Below, one piece after another: positions 54,626 to 64,000 of a stretch of DNA of 64,000 nt. The stretch is from NCBI GenBank assembly GCA_008704415.1, contig VXIS01000063.1:113700-177699 (forward strand), given 5' to 3'. The notes below the pieces were generated by a model, which was given only the letters and a program-made list of their open reading frames with translations, searched no databases and was not told where the DNA came from. Numbering within the stretch: the first letter of the stretch is position 1; each line of letters starts with the position of its first letter. The translations under genes and the position numbers were made by a program. Source of the stretch: Sphaerosporella brunnea. Taxonomy: Eukaryota > Ascomycota > Pezizomycetes > Pezizales > Pyronemataceae.

Positions 54626-56437
54626 TCACCGTAATGGCTTAAAGATCACCCGGTCCTTGTTGCTCGGCAGCTGTTGCTCCTCAAACCGCATCGTCATCTG
54701 CATGGGCTCGCTGCCAGGCAGCAGCTCATACTGTGAGAGCAGGTGTACAACCACCGCCTTTATCGTTGCCACCGCGAAGAAGCGGCCGGGGCATTCATGT
54801 TTCCCGGCTTTTTTTTTTACCATTAGCTGCCGACCGCAAGAATTTGGGGGTGGGGGGGGGGGACAAAAACATACCTCCAAAACCGAGATACTCAGTGCCG
54901 TCGGTACTCGTGGCCATAAAGCCACCACCACCACCACTAGCACCACCCTCAAGCGCCGCCATCCGCAGCTTATAAAACCTCAGCCCATCAAACTCATCAG
55001 GGGCGGAATAATACCGCGGATCGCGTTCGCGCGGACCGTATGCAGCGGCCACGTTGAGGCCCGATGTGAGAACCGTGCCGTCGGATAGGGTGGTTTCTTT
55101 AATCACCAGTCTTCTCAGGATAACTTGTTATATTTGTTAGTTGTTGGGGGAGATTTAAAGGAGGGAGGGAAGGGAAAGGTAAGTACTCTCAACGTGTGGC
55201 CGGAACCGCCGCGTCTCGCGGATAAAACTGTCAAGCTTCCACAGCGAGTCCATGGCGTCGAGAGTGGGGCTGATGCCCGCCGCTTCTTCGCGAAGTATGT
55301 GTTGGTACTCTGGCCGCACGGCGAGCTCGAGGAGCACCATTGTTAGTGTCTAGTTCACAATATTAGCACTGGCAAACGTGCAGTGGTGTGGGGGGGGGGG
55401 GGGCTGTCGAACTGTTGCTGTGGTGTGGAAAGCTGCAAATAGCTGGATGCAAGTATTAGATATCAGCTGATCGACCGTCCAGTTGTCCTGATTACTGCGT
55501 TGTATAAGGCCAAGGCCGAACGAGAAGTGATCTGTAGCATCCTACGCATTCTCATCAGCTCCCTCTCTTCGTCCTCAGCCAAAAAAAACTCAGAAACTCA
55601 CAGAACTAGGCGTTATCTCCTCAGCAAGCCTCCCCAGCTTCTCCCACACAACCTGCTTCGACTTCTGGATGCTGAGCGCATAGCGCACAACCCACGGCTT
55701 CAGCGCCTCCGGGAAAAGCCCCACCACCACCCCCGCCGTGCCGATCTGGTACACCAGCTCATCCAGCGTCGCCAAAAACTGGGCATCCTCGCACAGCGGC
55801 GCGGGGACGCTGTACCGGGCAATAGCGGGTATCAAGCACTTCCTCGCCAACGCATACACGGGGGGGATTTCGCCCGCAAGCTCCAGCCTGCCGGGACCAA
55901 ACCCGGCCACCACGTCCCGCCACAGCCCGGCGAACGACGCGGCCAGCTCCTTCACCAGCGTGCGGCGGATCCAGCGGTGCGTCACCCGCATCGAAAAGCT
56001 GGGGATATTAACCGCCACCGCCACCCCGCCGCCGCCGCCGCCGTTCCATCCCGGAAACAGATAATCCAGCTGCAACGTCTTCTGCGTCCACGCCGAGAAA
56101 CTCATGCTTTCGTTCGCGGCCTCGCCGAGCTCGCGGATCAGAGCGCTGCTGCACACCACTACCTCCTGCCGCCCGAACAGCGTGCGGTACTGGAATGCGC
56201 CTTGCCTGTGCCTGCGGTAGCCTGCGTACAGATAGGCTTGCATTCCGCCCAGGTGCTGCAGCTTTTGGCGTAGCCCGGCGGGCAGGTGCGGTGCGTTGCT
56301 GGTGCGTTTGCGGGAGGGAGTCTGGGTGGTTAGAGTGGCTTGAGGAGGAAGAGGGGGGGGGGGGGGATTACGTAGAGGAGGTAGCTTGATATTGCAGTTG
56401 TTGCTAGGCCTAGCAGCAGCAGGAGGAGGGCCGTCAT
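54626..56437 (-). CDS. Cytochrome P450 monooxygenase (second)
   Basis: Membrane-bound haem monooxygenase of the fungal type seen in terpenoid and other secondary pathways; substrate unknown. Six exons, 56437-56372, 55541-55413, 55349-55187, 55123-54875 and 54807-54626, plus the long second exon 56321-55602; 502 aa, all phases consistent. Introns are 50, 60, 63, 63 and 67 nt. An N-terminal Leu-rich anchor (ALLLLLLGLATTAISSYLLY) is followed by the body, an I-helix exon ending NTCIQLFAAFHTT, the K-helix ETRRF in SFIRETRRFRP, and the haem loop FGAGKHECPG with Cys near 448. Haem-loop completion by the last splice supports the model. It is unrelated in detail to the P450 at 43112. Confidence 0.82.
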
Positions 56438-57489
56438 TCTGTACTCTAGAGTTCGCTGAGATTTAAAAAAAAATCTGGTGGGGGGGAGGACCGCTCTTTG
56501 ATATCTATCCTCCACAGCAAGAGGTCCCTCTCCCCACCAAACCCTTATGCGGCAGGGCCATCTGTAACCACAGACTAAAACTGCCCCTTCTCTGCATAGT
56601 AGTATTTCACTTAGCGAAATTGTACGGGGTATGGTTTGGGACACGTTAAAACGGAGAGTGTCAAAAGCCACCCCTTCGCACGTGAATATATTAAAATCGG
56701 AACAACAGGTGGGGATTAAAAGTTATTTTTCAAGCGATAGAATATGCTGCTTTTGGAATGGTCTGAAAAAGAAAAAAAAAAAAATTAAAAAAAGGTTGGT
56801 GGGGAGTGGAAAAAAATCGCGGGTTTTTTTGTATGGGGCAGCCCCGGAGCATGTTGCGTGGAAAGGTACTATACCTTTTTAGGTATTATTTCGCCCCCCG
56901 ATCGAGTGATCATTGATAATTCACCCTTCTTCTACTTTTCTTTTTTTTTTTTTTTTTTCTCCCCTCCACAGCTTCTATCTACCGTTTTGATTTTATCTAC
57001 AACTTGACGATGCGCCTGATCATAAACCCGCTGTGTGAACTCCCTTTGTACCACAATCAAAACCCGCACTGTAGGCCTCCATCACCCGTACACAGTGATT
57101 GTAGTAGCGGTTTGATGGAAGCGGAGTCCAAAGCAGCAAAGCAGCGGGAAGAACGTTTCTCAATCCTTCAAGAGAATATTCGCAGCAGTAACTTGGCCGC
57201 AACACCGATACCGCTCAATAAAGTTGAGCTCGCAGCGAAAAACTTAGGATATAAAAGATAGCATCCTCCAAACATAAAGATCCGGCATTACATACCACAA
57301 AGAGTCGCGATTTGGGTGCGTTTTGGGTGCTACAGGAACGGCGTTGTCAGTCTTCAGGGGTCGTTTAGTAATCAAAATGAATGTCGCGCGAGTTACACAG
57401 TGACGAGTCCCCAACCATATGGGGTATGGGGCGCAACTTAAATCCTTCGGTAGTTACTACGCCTCTTGTTCACCGCTGCTAAGCACTTA
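56438..57489. other. Intergenic
   Basis: P450 upstream region with A runs near 56773-56795 and a T run at 56941-56959. A short plus-strand frame at 57004-57261 has balanced composition but no recognised motif; not called. Confidence 0.4.
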
Positions 57490-58600
57490 AGCTTGGAGTG
57501 TCTGACATAACCTTCGGACGCGACATCCTTTCGGACAAAAAGGGTTTGGCGTGACAGGGGGTGGAACACATCCAATTGCCATCAAAGAGAGAAAGCAGCG
57601 AGAGGTTTCTTGGAGAAGATCCGGAGAGCGTAGTCAGCCGCAATATCACAAACAAAAAAACGGCGGCATCCTGTAAGATCCAGTAAGAGCGAGAACACCG
57701 ACGACTGAGCTGTAAGTTGTCTAGAAAAAATCTCTATATATGGTCCTCAAGGAATAGATAGCTAGCTTGGGTAAACTGTACGGGTGGGATAACATCAACG
57801 CCGTCCGACCACCCAGCCGCCCCTTCCTCAAAACTCGCCACAAAGCGAAGCAGACAGCCAAAACTACATCTCCTGTCCATAGGAGACTTTTTACTATCAT
57901 TTGATCTACTTTCACCCAGTAATCCCGCTGTTTTGTTATCACCCCTTAGGGCCAAAATCGACTTGCCGCAGGATGATAGTGGTTGCGCCACCCATGGGCT
58001 CTATACTGTTTCTAACCACTTCCCAGTTATTGGAAGAAGAGATCTGAGTAGCTGGAGCCCAGCTGAATGGTTTTTCTAAATTTTGACGGCCTGGCGAAGC
58101 CTTGCCTGAGCGGACTTCGTACGCAGCTAATCAGCCAGTTCGACCCACCAAAAATCGTAATAACTTGGCACAAAGCCCTAGCAAGCCGTGGAAACCCTCA
58201 AGTGATGGTAGTCGGCTTGAGTGGGACGGGGCTAGGCGGTCAGGGCTACGGGGACGGCGGTGGTATTATCCCCGCCCTGGATGCCCCCGGACCGTCACCC
58301 AAGCTCTCTAGTCCTTGAGGACCATATAGATATTTTCTAGACAACTCACAGCCAATTCGTCGGTGTTCTCGCTCTTACTGGATCTTACAGAATTCCGCCG
58401 TTTTTTGTTTGTGATATTGCGGCTGACTACACTCTCCGTGGCCAGGGAAAAGCAGGATCTTCTCCAAGAAACCTCTCGCTGCTTTAATCTACTCTTCTCT
58501 TATTTGATGGCAATTGGATGTTTCGTTGTTGAGATATCGTGGGTGTTCCACCCCCTGTCACGCTAAACCCTTTTGTCCGAAAGTATGTCTAAGTGGGTAG
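57490..58600. mobile_element. Large fold-back element with roughly 280-bp arms
   Basis: Arms at about 57490-57780 and 58290-58600 are inverted copies, with long identical blocks such as GTGACAGGGGGTGGAACAC, AGAGGTTTCTTGGAGAAGATC and GCCGCAATATCACAAACAAA. The right arm carries several short segments absent from the left (for example CGATATCTCAACAACGAAAC and TGCTTTTCCCTGGCCAC). The 500-bp middle has no supported gene. Substitutions are few, but indels are frequent. Confidence 0.7.
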
Positions 58601-58760
58601 CTAAAAAAAAAACGGCATCAACCGCCGAACCGTCGAACTATGGTTCCGTGCGCTTTAAACCTGGACCTTCCGGGATCCGGGCAAACTAGGACTTTTGGCG
58701 TTGTTGTGTGACTAAGCGGGGTTCTTCAGCGTGCAGCAACGGTCCGACTCTATTAATTTA

Positions 58761-59260
58761 CTACCCATCGTCCTCTAAAATTGCCAGAGCGGCTTCTCCA
58801 ACTCTCCGGTGGCTTCTATATACACGTTCTTTAAAGGCCTGCGTGCCATACCGTTCTCCCTGACGATACGCCTCCATAATCCTATCTACACGGCGGAAAA
58901 ATTTCCAAACAACCACATCCGTTACGACGCTCTGCTTGAGATCTGCGCAGGCTGGAAGAACAATCAGCTTGAGCGAGCGATTGGCCCGGGCCGAGCGAGC
59001 AATTGGCCTGGGCCGAGCGCTGGTGACATACCTTCTTTCAAAATCACGGTCTTTATTTTGTCAAGCCGCTCATCAGTAATCTGCCTGTGTCGTGCAGACT
59101 GGGGCCATCCGGAACGCACAATTTCCACCTCTTCCCTTGCAATACCCGGTGGCAGCGCGACGTGCGAAAAGACCGTCTTGTCCTTCTGCCTATCTGCCGC
59201 TGTTTCCTTGATCTGGAAACCGACTACCTTGCCCTCGTTGATGATTGTGAACTTGCCCAT
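58761..59260 (-). CDS. Novel small protein encoded inside a fold-back element
   Basis: Not recognised. Two exons, 59260-59032 and 58951-58761, with an 80-nt intron (GTATGT...CTTCCAG); 139 aa from the Met of MGKFTIINEGKVVGFQIKET. The splice joins KTVILKE to ACADLKQSVV across an Ala codon; without it the frame ends in GC-rich repeats. Composition is clearly protein-like: mixed charged and hydrophobic helices (ERLDKIKTVIL, VVVWKFFRRVDRIMEAYRQG, RVGEAALAILEDDG). No signal peptide, membrane helix, catalytic motif or DNA-binding motif is evident. The frame stays open upstream through an Ala/Thr array and into the right inverted arm, with a Met at 59530, so the true start could be earlier. It sits wholly within perfect 58-bp inverted repeats. 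Confidence 0.6.
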
Positions 59261-59380
59261 CGCTGTCGCTGTCGCTGCCGCTGTCGCTGCCGCTGTTGCT
59301 GTCGCTGCCGCTGTCGCTGCCGCTGTTGCTGTCGCTGCCGCTGTTTCTGCCGCTGTCGCTGTTGCTGCCGCTGTTGCTGC
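59261..59380 (-). repeat. GC-rich GCA/ACA hexa-type array
   Basis: About 120 bp of GCA, GCG, ACA and ACG triplets directly upstream of the Met codon at 59260; in that frame it codes Ala/Thr with no stop. Bordered at 59381-59392 by an A run (T run on the minus strand) followed by GCAG, which could also act as a splice acceptor. Confidence 0.8.
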
Positions 59381-59665
59381 AAAAAAAAAAAAGCCGTAGA
59401 TTTCTGTATGTACGAACCTATCAACTCCGCGTTCCGTGCCCGGCTCGGCGCTGGATGACGTGAATTCACCGTCAAAAGTCCTAGTTTGCCCGGATCCCGG
59501 AAGGTCCAGGTTTAAAGCGCACGGAACCATACCAAGGAGGTATTAGCTCCGATCATCCCCACTGGCTCTCACTCGCTCGCTTATCGCGGATGATGGCACT
59601 CACCCGAACTAGATAACAACGGGCCCACCGCCTCACATACCTCGAGTACAGCACCTCAACGCGCC

Positions 59666-60772
59666 ATGGTGCTCCCCCGAATCCCCTACACGTCGCCCTT
59701 CCCTGCACCGACAATCCACCCTTCACACGCAGTTACGCTCCCAGCGGCCATCCGGGAGCTAACGGCATTCCTCACCTCAGCGGGCACCGGGAAAACCCTG
59801 CTCCTCTCCGGCGCGGGGATAAGCGTCGCGTCAGGGCTGTCAGACTACCGCGGCGAGGCAGGCACGTACCGGCTCAACCGCAGCTACCGTCCCATCTTCT
59901 TCCACGAGTTTACGTCGCGGCACGCAGCGCGGCAGCGGTACTGGGCGCGCTCGTTCCTAGGCTTTCCACTTACGGCGGAGGCACGGCCGAATGCGGCGCA
60001 TGCGGCGGCAAAAAAGCTGTGGGAGATGGGGGTGCTAGGTGCTGTGGTGACGCAGAATGTCGATTCCTTGCATGGCTTTGGCGACGGGATGGAGGTGGTG
60101 GAGCTGCACGGCACGCTGCGGGATGTGGTGTGTCTTTCCTGCCATCACAAAGTGTCACGTGAGGAGTTCCAGCGGATGTTGGCGGCGCTGAATCCGCTGT
60201 GGAGGCAGCTGCTCCTAGATGACGCCGCAGTCATGCGGAAGGTCAAAACCAATCCCGACGGTGATGTTGACATGCCTGGCGTCGAGTATTCGCGTTTCCG
60301 CTACCCGCCGTGTCCGCTGTGTTTACGGCGCCACCCGGAACTGCGGGTCGACCGCGATGGCGCATTTTTGGAGCAGAAGACGGGAGATGTGACAGGTGTA
60401 TTGAAGCCGTGTGTCACCTTCTTTGGCGAGAATGTTGCGTCAGCCGTAAAAGCCCGCGCAGAGGCGTTGGTAGAGGAAGCTGCCGCAGTGCTGGTGGTGG
60501 GCAGTAGTTTGGCTACGTATTCCGCATGGCGGCTGGTAAGGGGGGCGGCTAGACGGGAGAAGGGACTGGGGATTGTAAATTTGGGCGGTGTCAGGGGCGA
60601 GGCAGAGTTTTTTGGCCCCGATGCGCAGGGGGCCAGGATCAGGCTGGAGGTGCCGGCGGCTGAGGTTTTGAAGGGGGTTGTGGGAGAGCTGCGTGGAAGG
60701 ATTGCTGCTCCTGTGGAACATGAGATGCAGGCGGAGCTTAGGAATGGGCTGAGTACTGGTCTTGCGGGTTAG
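59666..60772 (+). CDS. Sir2-family NAD-dependent deacylase, class II (SIRT4-like)
   Basis: Sirtuin that uses NAD to remove acyl groups, or transfers ADP-ribose; class II members are usually mitochondrial. Single exon, 368 aa. NAD-binding motif LLLSGAGISVASGLSDYRG at about residues 45-63, then TQNVDSLHGFG (129-139) and the catalytic His in VELHGTLRDVV (His148). The zinc site uses CLSC (156, 159) and CPLC after a long insert of about 55 residues, as in the SIRT4-like group. The C-terminal Rossmann part has CVTFFGENV, VVGSSLATYSAWR and GIVNLGG. The N-terminus (VLPRIPYTSPFPAPTIHPSH) could be a mitochondrial presequence but is not strongly basic. It begins 136 bp from the right arm of the fold-back element. 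Confidence 0.9.
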   Translation: MVLPRIPYTSPFPAPTIHPSHAVTLPAAIRELTAFLTSAGTGKTLLLSGAGISVASGLSDYRGEAGTYRLNRSYRPIFFHEFTSRHAARQRYWARSFLGFPLTAEARPNAAHAAAKKLWEMGVLGAVVTQNVDSLHGFGDGMEVVELHGTLRDVVCLSCHHKVSREEFQRMLAALNPLWRQLLLDDAAVMRKVKTNPDGDVDMPGVEYSRFRYPPCPLCLRRHPELRVDRDGAFLEQKTGDVTGVLKPCVTFFGENVASAVKARAEALVEEAAAVLVVGSSLATYSAWRLVRGAARREKGLGIVNLGGVRGEAEFFGPDAQGARIRLEVPAAEVLKGVVGELRGRIAAPVEHEMQAELRNGLSTGLAG

Positions 60773-61108
60773 TCACTGGCATGTATTCTGAGTCGGCGTT
60801 TTGGGTCACTTTTGGTATGTATATCTTGTAGATTGTTTGTACAGGCAAAGGTTCATGGGATAATGCAGCCTTACGGTATGCTGCCGTCTTTCACAGACTC
60901 GCCAGACACCATGAATCTCATTCAGCATTACACTACAACTGTACAACAAGCATCGTGGATCATGAATTGTTACAGCCCAACTCCAGACCCCGCCCTACGC
61001 AGGCCATGGACCTCCTCATGGTTTGATAAAACTCTCCACGTCCCTGATTCCCCTTTTAACGCCGTGTTCAAACTACGCACCATTAGCCACGCCAACATCC
61101 AAGGATTA
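60773..61108. other. Intergenic, convergent 3' ends
   Basis: 336 bp between the sirtuin stop and the GH5 stop. No further feature seen. Confidence 0.5.
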
Positions 61109-63335
61109 TCACGATGGATCACTCACCTCCCACAACCAGCGACTGTCCCACGAACCTCTTTCAGCAACATGTTCTCTGAGCCTCTTTCCGGCCCAGAGAT
61201 TTCCAAAGCCAACCACATCGCCACCAGGCATGTCGACCTGCTGTCTCAAACCCAAAAACGTAACCGCATCCCAGAAGCCGACATCGTAGCCAGCCTCAAA
61301 TCTCCAATGTTCCATCTGCTTCCCACCGCCATTCTGCGCCCAGTAGTCCACATGTTCAGCAATGGCTCTCGCACGCAACGCCAGCTGCGCTGCCTTAGCC
61401 TGGTTCGCAATCTCAGTGAGACGCTCTGACGAGAAAGTCAGCGCAGTCGCCGGCAAAAGATTTCCCTTCTTGCTCTGGTCAACAAAGCCCCATTCACCGC
61501 CATCCATCCATTGCATCTTGGCGGTCCAAAAGAACGCACCGCCATTGACTGGCTTGAGTGTCTGCTCCCAGCGTTGCGATTGGGCGTGGCCAAATTCTTT
61601 GATAAGTCCCGCACGATCTGCAGGCTTAGCTTTGGCCCACGTTTCTTCAGCGAGAACGCAGCTCCATTCACCGATCACTGTGCCAACTTCTCTCTCAGCG
61701 ACAGCCAGGATCTCACTACCGTCGCTGGGAACGGTTGTGATAATTTCTTTTGGTGATCGGGATTTGTTCCAGGCGTCGAAGCAGTAGTATTTGTGGATAT
61801 CAACCACGACAGGTGACGAGAGTAAAGGGTTTTTACGGCGCGCATAGTTCTTGTTGACGGCGTAATCGAGAGTGGCCTGACTATTCCAGGCGTCGCTGAT
61901 GTAGCAAGGAAGCGTCGAATCGACGGCGGCGATGGCTGCCAAAGTACTATCGTACCAGCCGAACATCCCCCTTTCTCCAGCCCCAGTGATAGCCTCATTG
62001 ACGAGCTGCAGGCCAATAACCCAATCCCGCATCAATGGATCTGCCACGACTCGCTGAGCGATGGTTACCAGCACCTCCGTTGTGCGCTGCCGGAAAAACT
62101 GGTTCTCCCAAAGCTCGCTCTTTCCATAATCTGCGGTACCTGGTCAGCTTCTCTTAAACCATCCAGCCAAGAAGCAAATACCAGTGCCCGAATGCTCCTG
62201 ATCATTTGCGCCTCCGGGCAGCCCATGCAGATCCAGCAGCACACCAATCCCGTGGTCGGCCGCGGCTTTGACATAGTTTGTCACCCACGTCCAGGCATTC
62301 GCGTACACTCCAGATACGGACTCGAAGGCAGTTCCACCACAGTACTGCGGCCCAAGAGTGAACCACCCAATCGGCAGCCGTACGGAAGTTGCCTTCGCTG
62401 TATCTCTCAGGAATGCCCAGTCGGCCGGCGTCATGGTCTTTTCCCAATGCTATTTACCCGAATTAGAGACGACTGCGCAATGGGGCAGGAGCGATATCTA
62501 CCTCTTCCCACTTCACTCTCGTCGCCTCCACACCGTGTGCTTCAACATATGCCGTGACAGCTGAAAGCTCACTCCCGCCCTTTGCAGACTCCAGGAACAT
62601 GTTCGGGAATAACCAGCGCTCAAGTACAAAGATAGCTCCAAGATTGGTGCCATGGTGCGTGCGGTAGCGGTTCACATCCTGCAGAGTCGGGGGCCCCATC
62701 ACCCGCACCTGCTGTGGCGGCGCAGGCGGGAGCTGCGGCGGCGCAGGCAGTATCATCTGCGCAGGGGAGTACTGCTGCGGGCTTTCCGGCGGCGGCGGAG
62801 GAGTGAAGTGCTGCTGCGGAGGCGGTGCAAATTGGGGCGTTCCAGGCGGGGACGTGTTCTGATGTTGCTGTGGTGGAGGATCAAAGTGCGGTTGCGTTGG
62901 CGGCGGCGGGAAATACAGGCCGCCAGATGAAGCTTCAGCTTCATGCTGCTGAGGGGGCGGCGGGAATTGAGGCCCTCCTGGAGGCGGGGTCCCAGCATGC
63001 TGCTGCGGGGGGCCACCGGGTGGAGGAGGAGGCGGGAAATATTGCTGCTGAGCAGGCGAAGAGGAATGCTGTTGCGGAGGCGGGGGGAACTGCTGAGGCG
63101 GTGCGCCAGGCGGAGGCGGAGGAACAACTTGCTGCGGCGGGCCAGCGGTGTGCTGGTAGTGCTGCTGCTGTTGATCGCTCGCAGTCGAGGCCTGCTGCTG
63201 GGGCTGCTCCTGTTGGTGCTGCTGCTGCTGCTGCTGCGAGCTGCTGCCATGGCCAGGAATGCTGAAGTCTAACGCGACGCCAGCCCTCTGCTGGATCCTG
63301 TACTTCTCATCGAGTTTCTTCAGGTACTTCCTCAT
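61109..63335 (-). CDS. GH5 exo-beta-1,3-glucanase-like protein with P/Q-rich N-terminus
   Basis: Glycoside hydrolase family 5 protein of the exo-1,3-beta-glucanase type. Three exons, 63335-62502, 62449-62182 and 62130-61109, with introns of 52 and 51 nt; 707 aa. Residues 1-25 are basic and residues 30-215 are almost entirely Gln/Pro/Gly repeats; there is no signal peptide, unlike secreted exoglucanases. The catalytic domain starts YRTHHGTNLGAIFVLERWLF and includes SVRLPIGWFTLG and LLDLHGLPGGANDQEHSG. The acid/base Glu lies in LQLVNEA (about 413) and the nucleophile Glu in VIGEWS (about 522). The C-terminus adds about 100 residues with FEAGYDVGFWDAVTFLG. The intracellular start, if correct, would be unusual. 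Confidence 0.85.
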
Positions 63336-63859
63336 GTCGCTTGGCTGGGCGGCGAGCGTGTGGGGGGGGGGGCTATAACAATCGACAGCGCGGGAGCAGT
63401 ATTCTGCGTGCCCAGCAGCCGCTCAGCTCAGGAGGATGGACGCGGGGCAAGGTTGCGACACCGACTCCGGCGACGCGCAATCCAATCAAACGCGGCTGCG
63501 AGCGAAGCCCGCACACGGTAGCCGTATCCGTCGTTTTCGCTGCGGCAATCCTCGCTGGAGACAGACGATGCAGCTGCACACGCTGCAGCTGCACGCTGCA
63601 AGCCAGCCAGCTGTTGCTGATAGCAAATCGGCTGCTCAACACTTTCACTCACTCACACATGCTAGCCACCTGCCACCCACCACCTGCTGCTGGCGGTGGG
63701 CAGACGCAGCTTGACACTCACAAAACCCACGGCAGACGAGAGGAGGGGATCCACAACAAAACGCGGCCAAAACGTGAACGAACCAAGAACACGCCCACAA
63801 AGAGATGAGGAGCAAACATAAAAACGGCCCACAAACCGCGAGTGAGGAAACAGACAAAG
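63336..63859. other. GH5 upstream region
   Basis: Promoter/leader with a G run at 63363-63371 and CTGCAGCTGCA-rich segments near 63570-63600. No gene recognised. Confidence 0.4.

Positions 63860-64000
<141 letters not shown>

Larger units (their letters stand above)
58640..59530. mobile_element. Fold-back element with perfect 58-bp arms enclosing a novel gene
   Basis: Arms 58640-58697 and 59473-59530 are exact reverse complements over 58 bp, starting ATGGTTCCGTGCGC and ending GGACTTTTG. The 775-bp interior contains the spliced minus-strand gene at 58761-59260 and a hexanucleotide-type repeat. No target duplication is obvious. It begins only about 40 bp after the end of the larger fold-back element, so the two may be nested or one composite unit. 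Confidence 0.75.

Noticed and set aside
57004..57261. 85-codon plus-strand frame
   Set aside because: Balanced composition but no family, no splice partners and no promoter signal; left as intergenic.
60812..61429. 205-codon plus-strand frame after the sirtuin
   Set aside because: Its second half is antisense to the GH5 catalytic domain and the first half has no recognisable motif.

Overview
The window reads as nuclear DNA of a filamentous ascomycete (probably Pezizomycotina). The signs are many short GT-AG introns of about 48-102 nt with CTAAC-type branch sites, pyrimidine-rich leaders, fungal-type proteins (Rds1-like, Trf4, Smc1, Hrd1, Erg2, Erg3, P450s) and roughly one gene per 3-4 kb. 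The species cannot be named from the sequence. Exon boundaries were worked out by hand from splice signals, reading phase and family conservation; no transcript evidence was available.

Layout. 0-17.8 kb is mostly housekeeping: a Trf4/Cid14-type poly(A) polymerase (+), an Rds1-like secreted protein (-), a single-pass Ser/Thr-rich surface protein (+), a BCAS3-like WD40 protein (-) and an unrecognised F-box/LRR-like protein (+). 17.8-22.2 kb is gene-poor, with one tiny Cys-rich gene (-) and a tRNA-like, SINE-like sequence. 22.2-30.6 kb carries HRD1 (-), the ER-associated degradation ubiquitin ligase, and the mitochondrial aspartate/glutamate carrier AGC1 (+). 31.4-34 kb is accessory DNA: two small inverted-repeat elements, a DUF3237 gene and a second Cys-rich gene. 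34.3-39.2 kb holds SMC1 (-) and MED11 (+) as a divergent pair. 40-50.6 kb holds ERG3 (-), a P450 (-) and ERG2 (-), with inverted-repeat elements and the third Cys-rich gene between them. 51.5-59.6 kb is a repeat-rich island: another TA-flanked element, a frameshifted gene relic, a Tc1/mariner-like transposase remnant, a convergent thioesterase/P450 pair, and two adjacent fold-back elements, one enclosing a small spliced gene of unknown function. 59.7-63.3 kb holds a class II sirtuin (+) and a GH5 exo-beta-1,3-glucanase-like gene (-). The window ends in about 140 nearly uninterrupted T.

Biological links. Erg2 and Erg3 catalyse consecutive steps of late ergosterol synthesis and lie about 9 kb apart on the same strand with a P450 between them. 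Hrd1, elsewhere in the window, acts in ER quality control, which in yeast includes turnover of sterol enzymes.

The most unusual content is (i) a set of TA-CCGTA-ended inverted-repeat elements, two of which share a nearly identical core but have different, self-matched ends; (ii) a perfect 58-bp fold-back enclosing a two-exon novel gene; and (iii) three diverged copies of a tiny Cys-rich, zinc-ribbon-like protein family.
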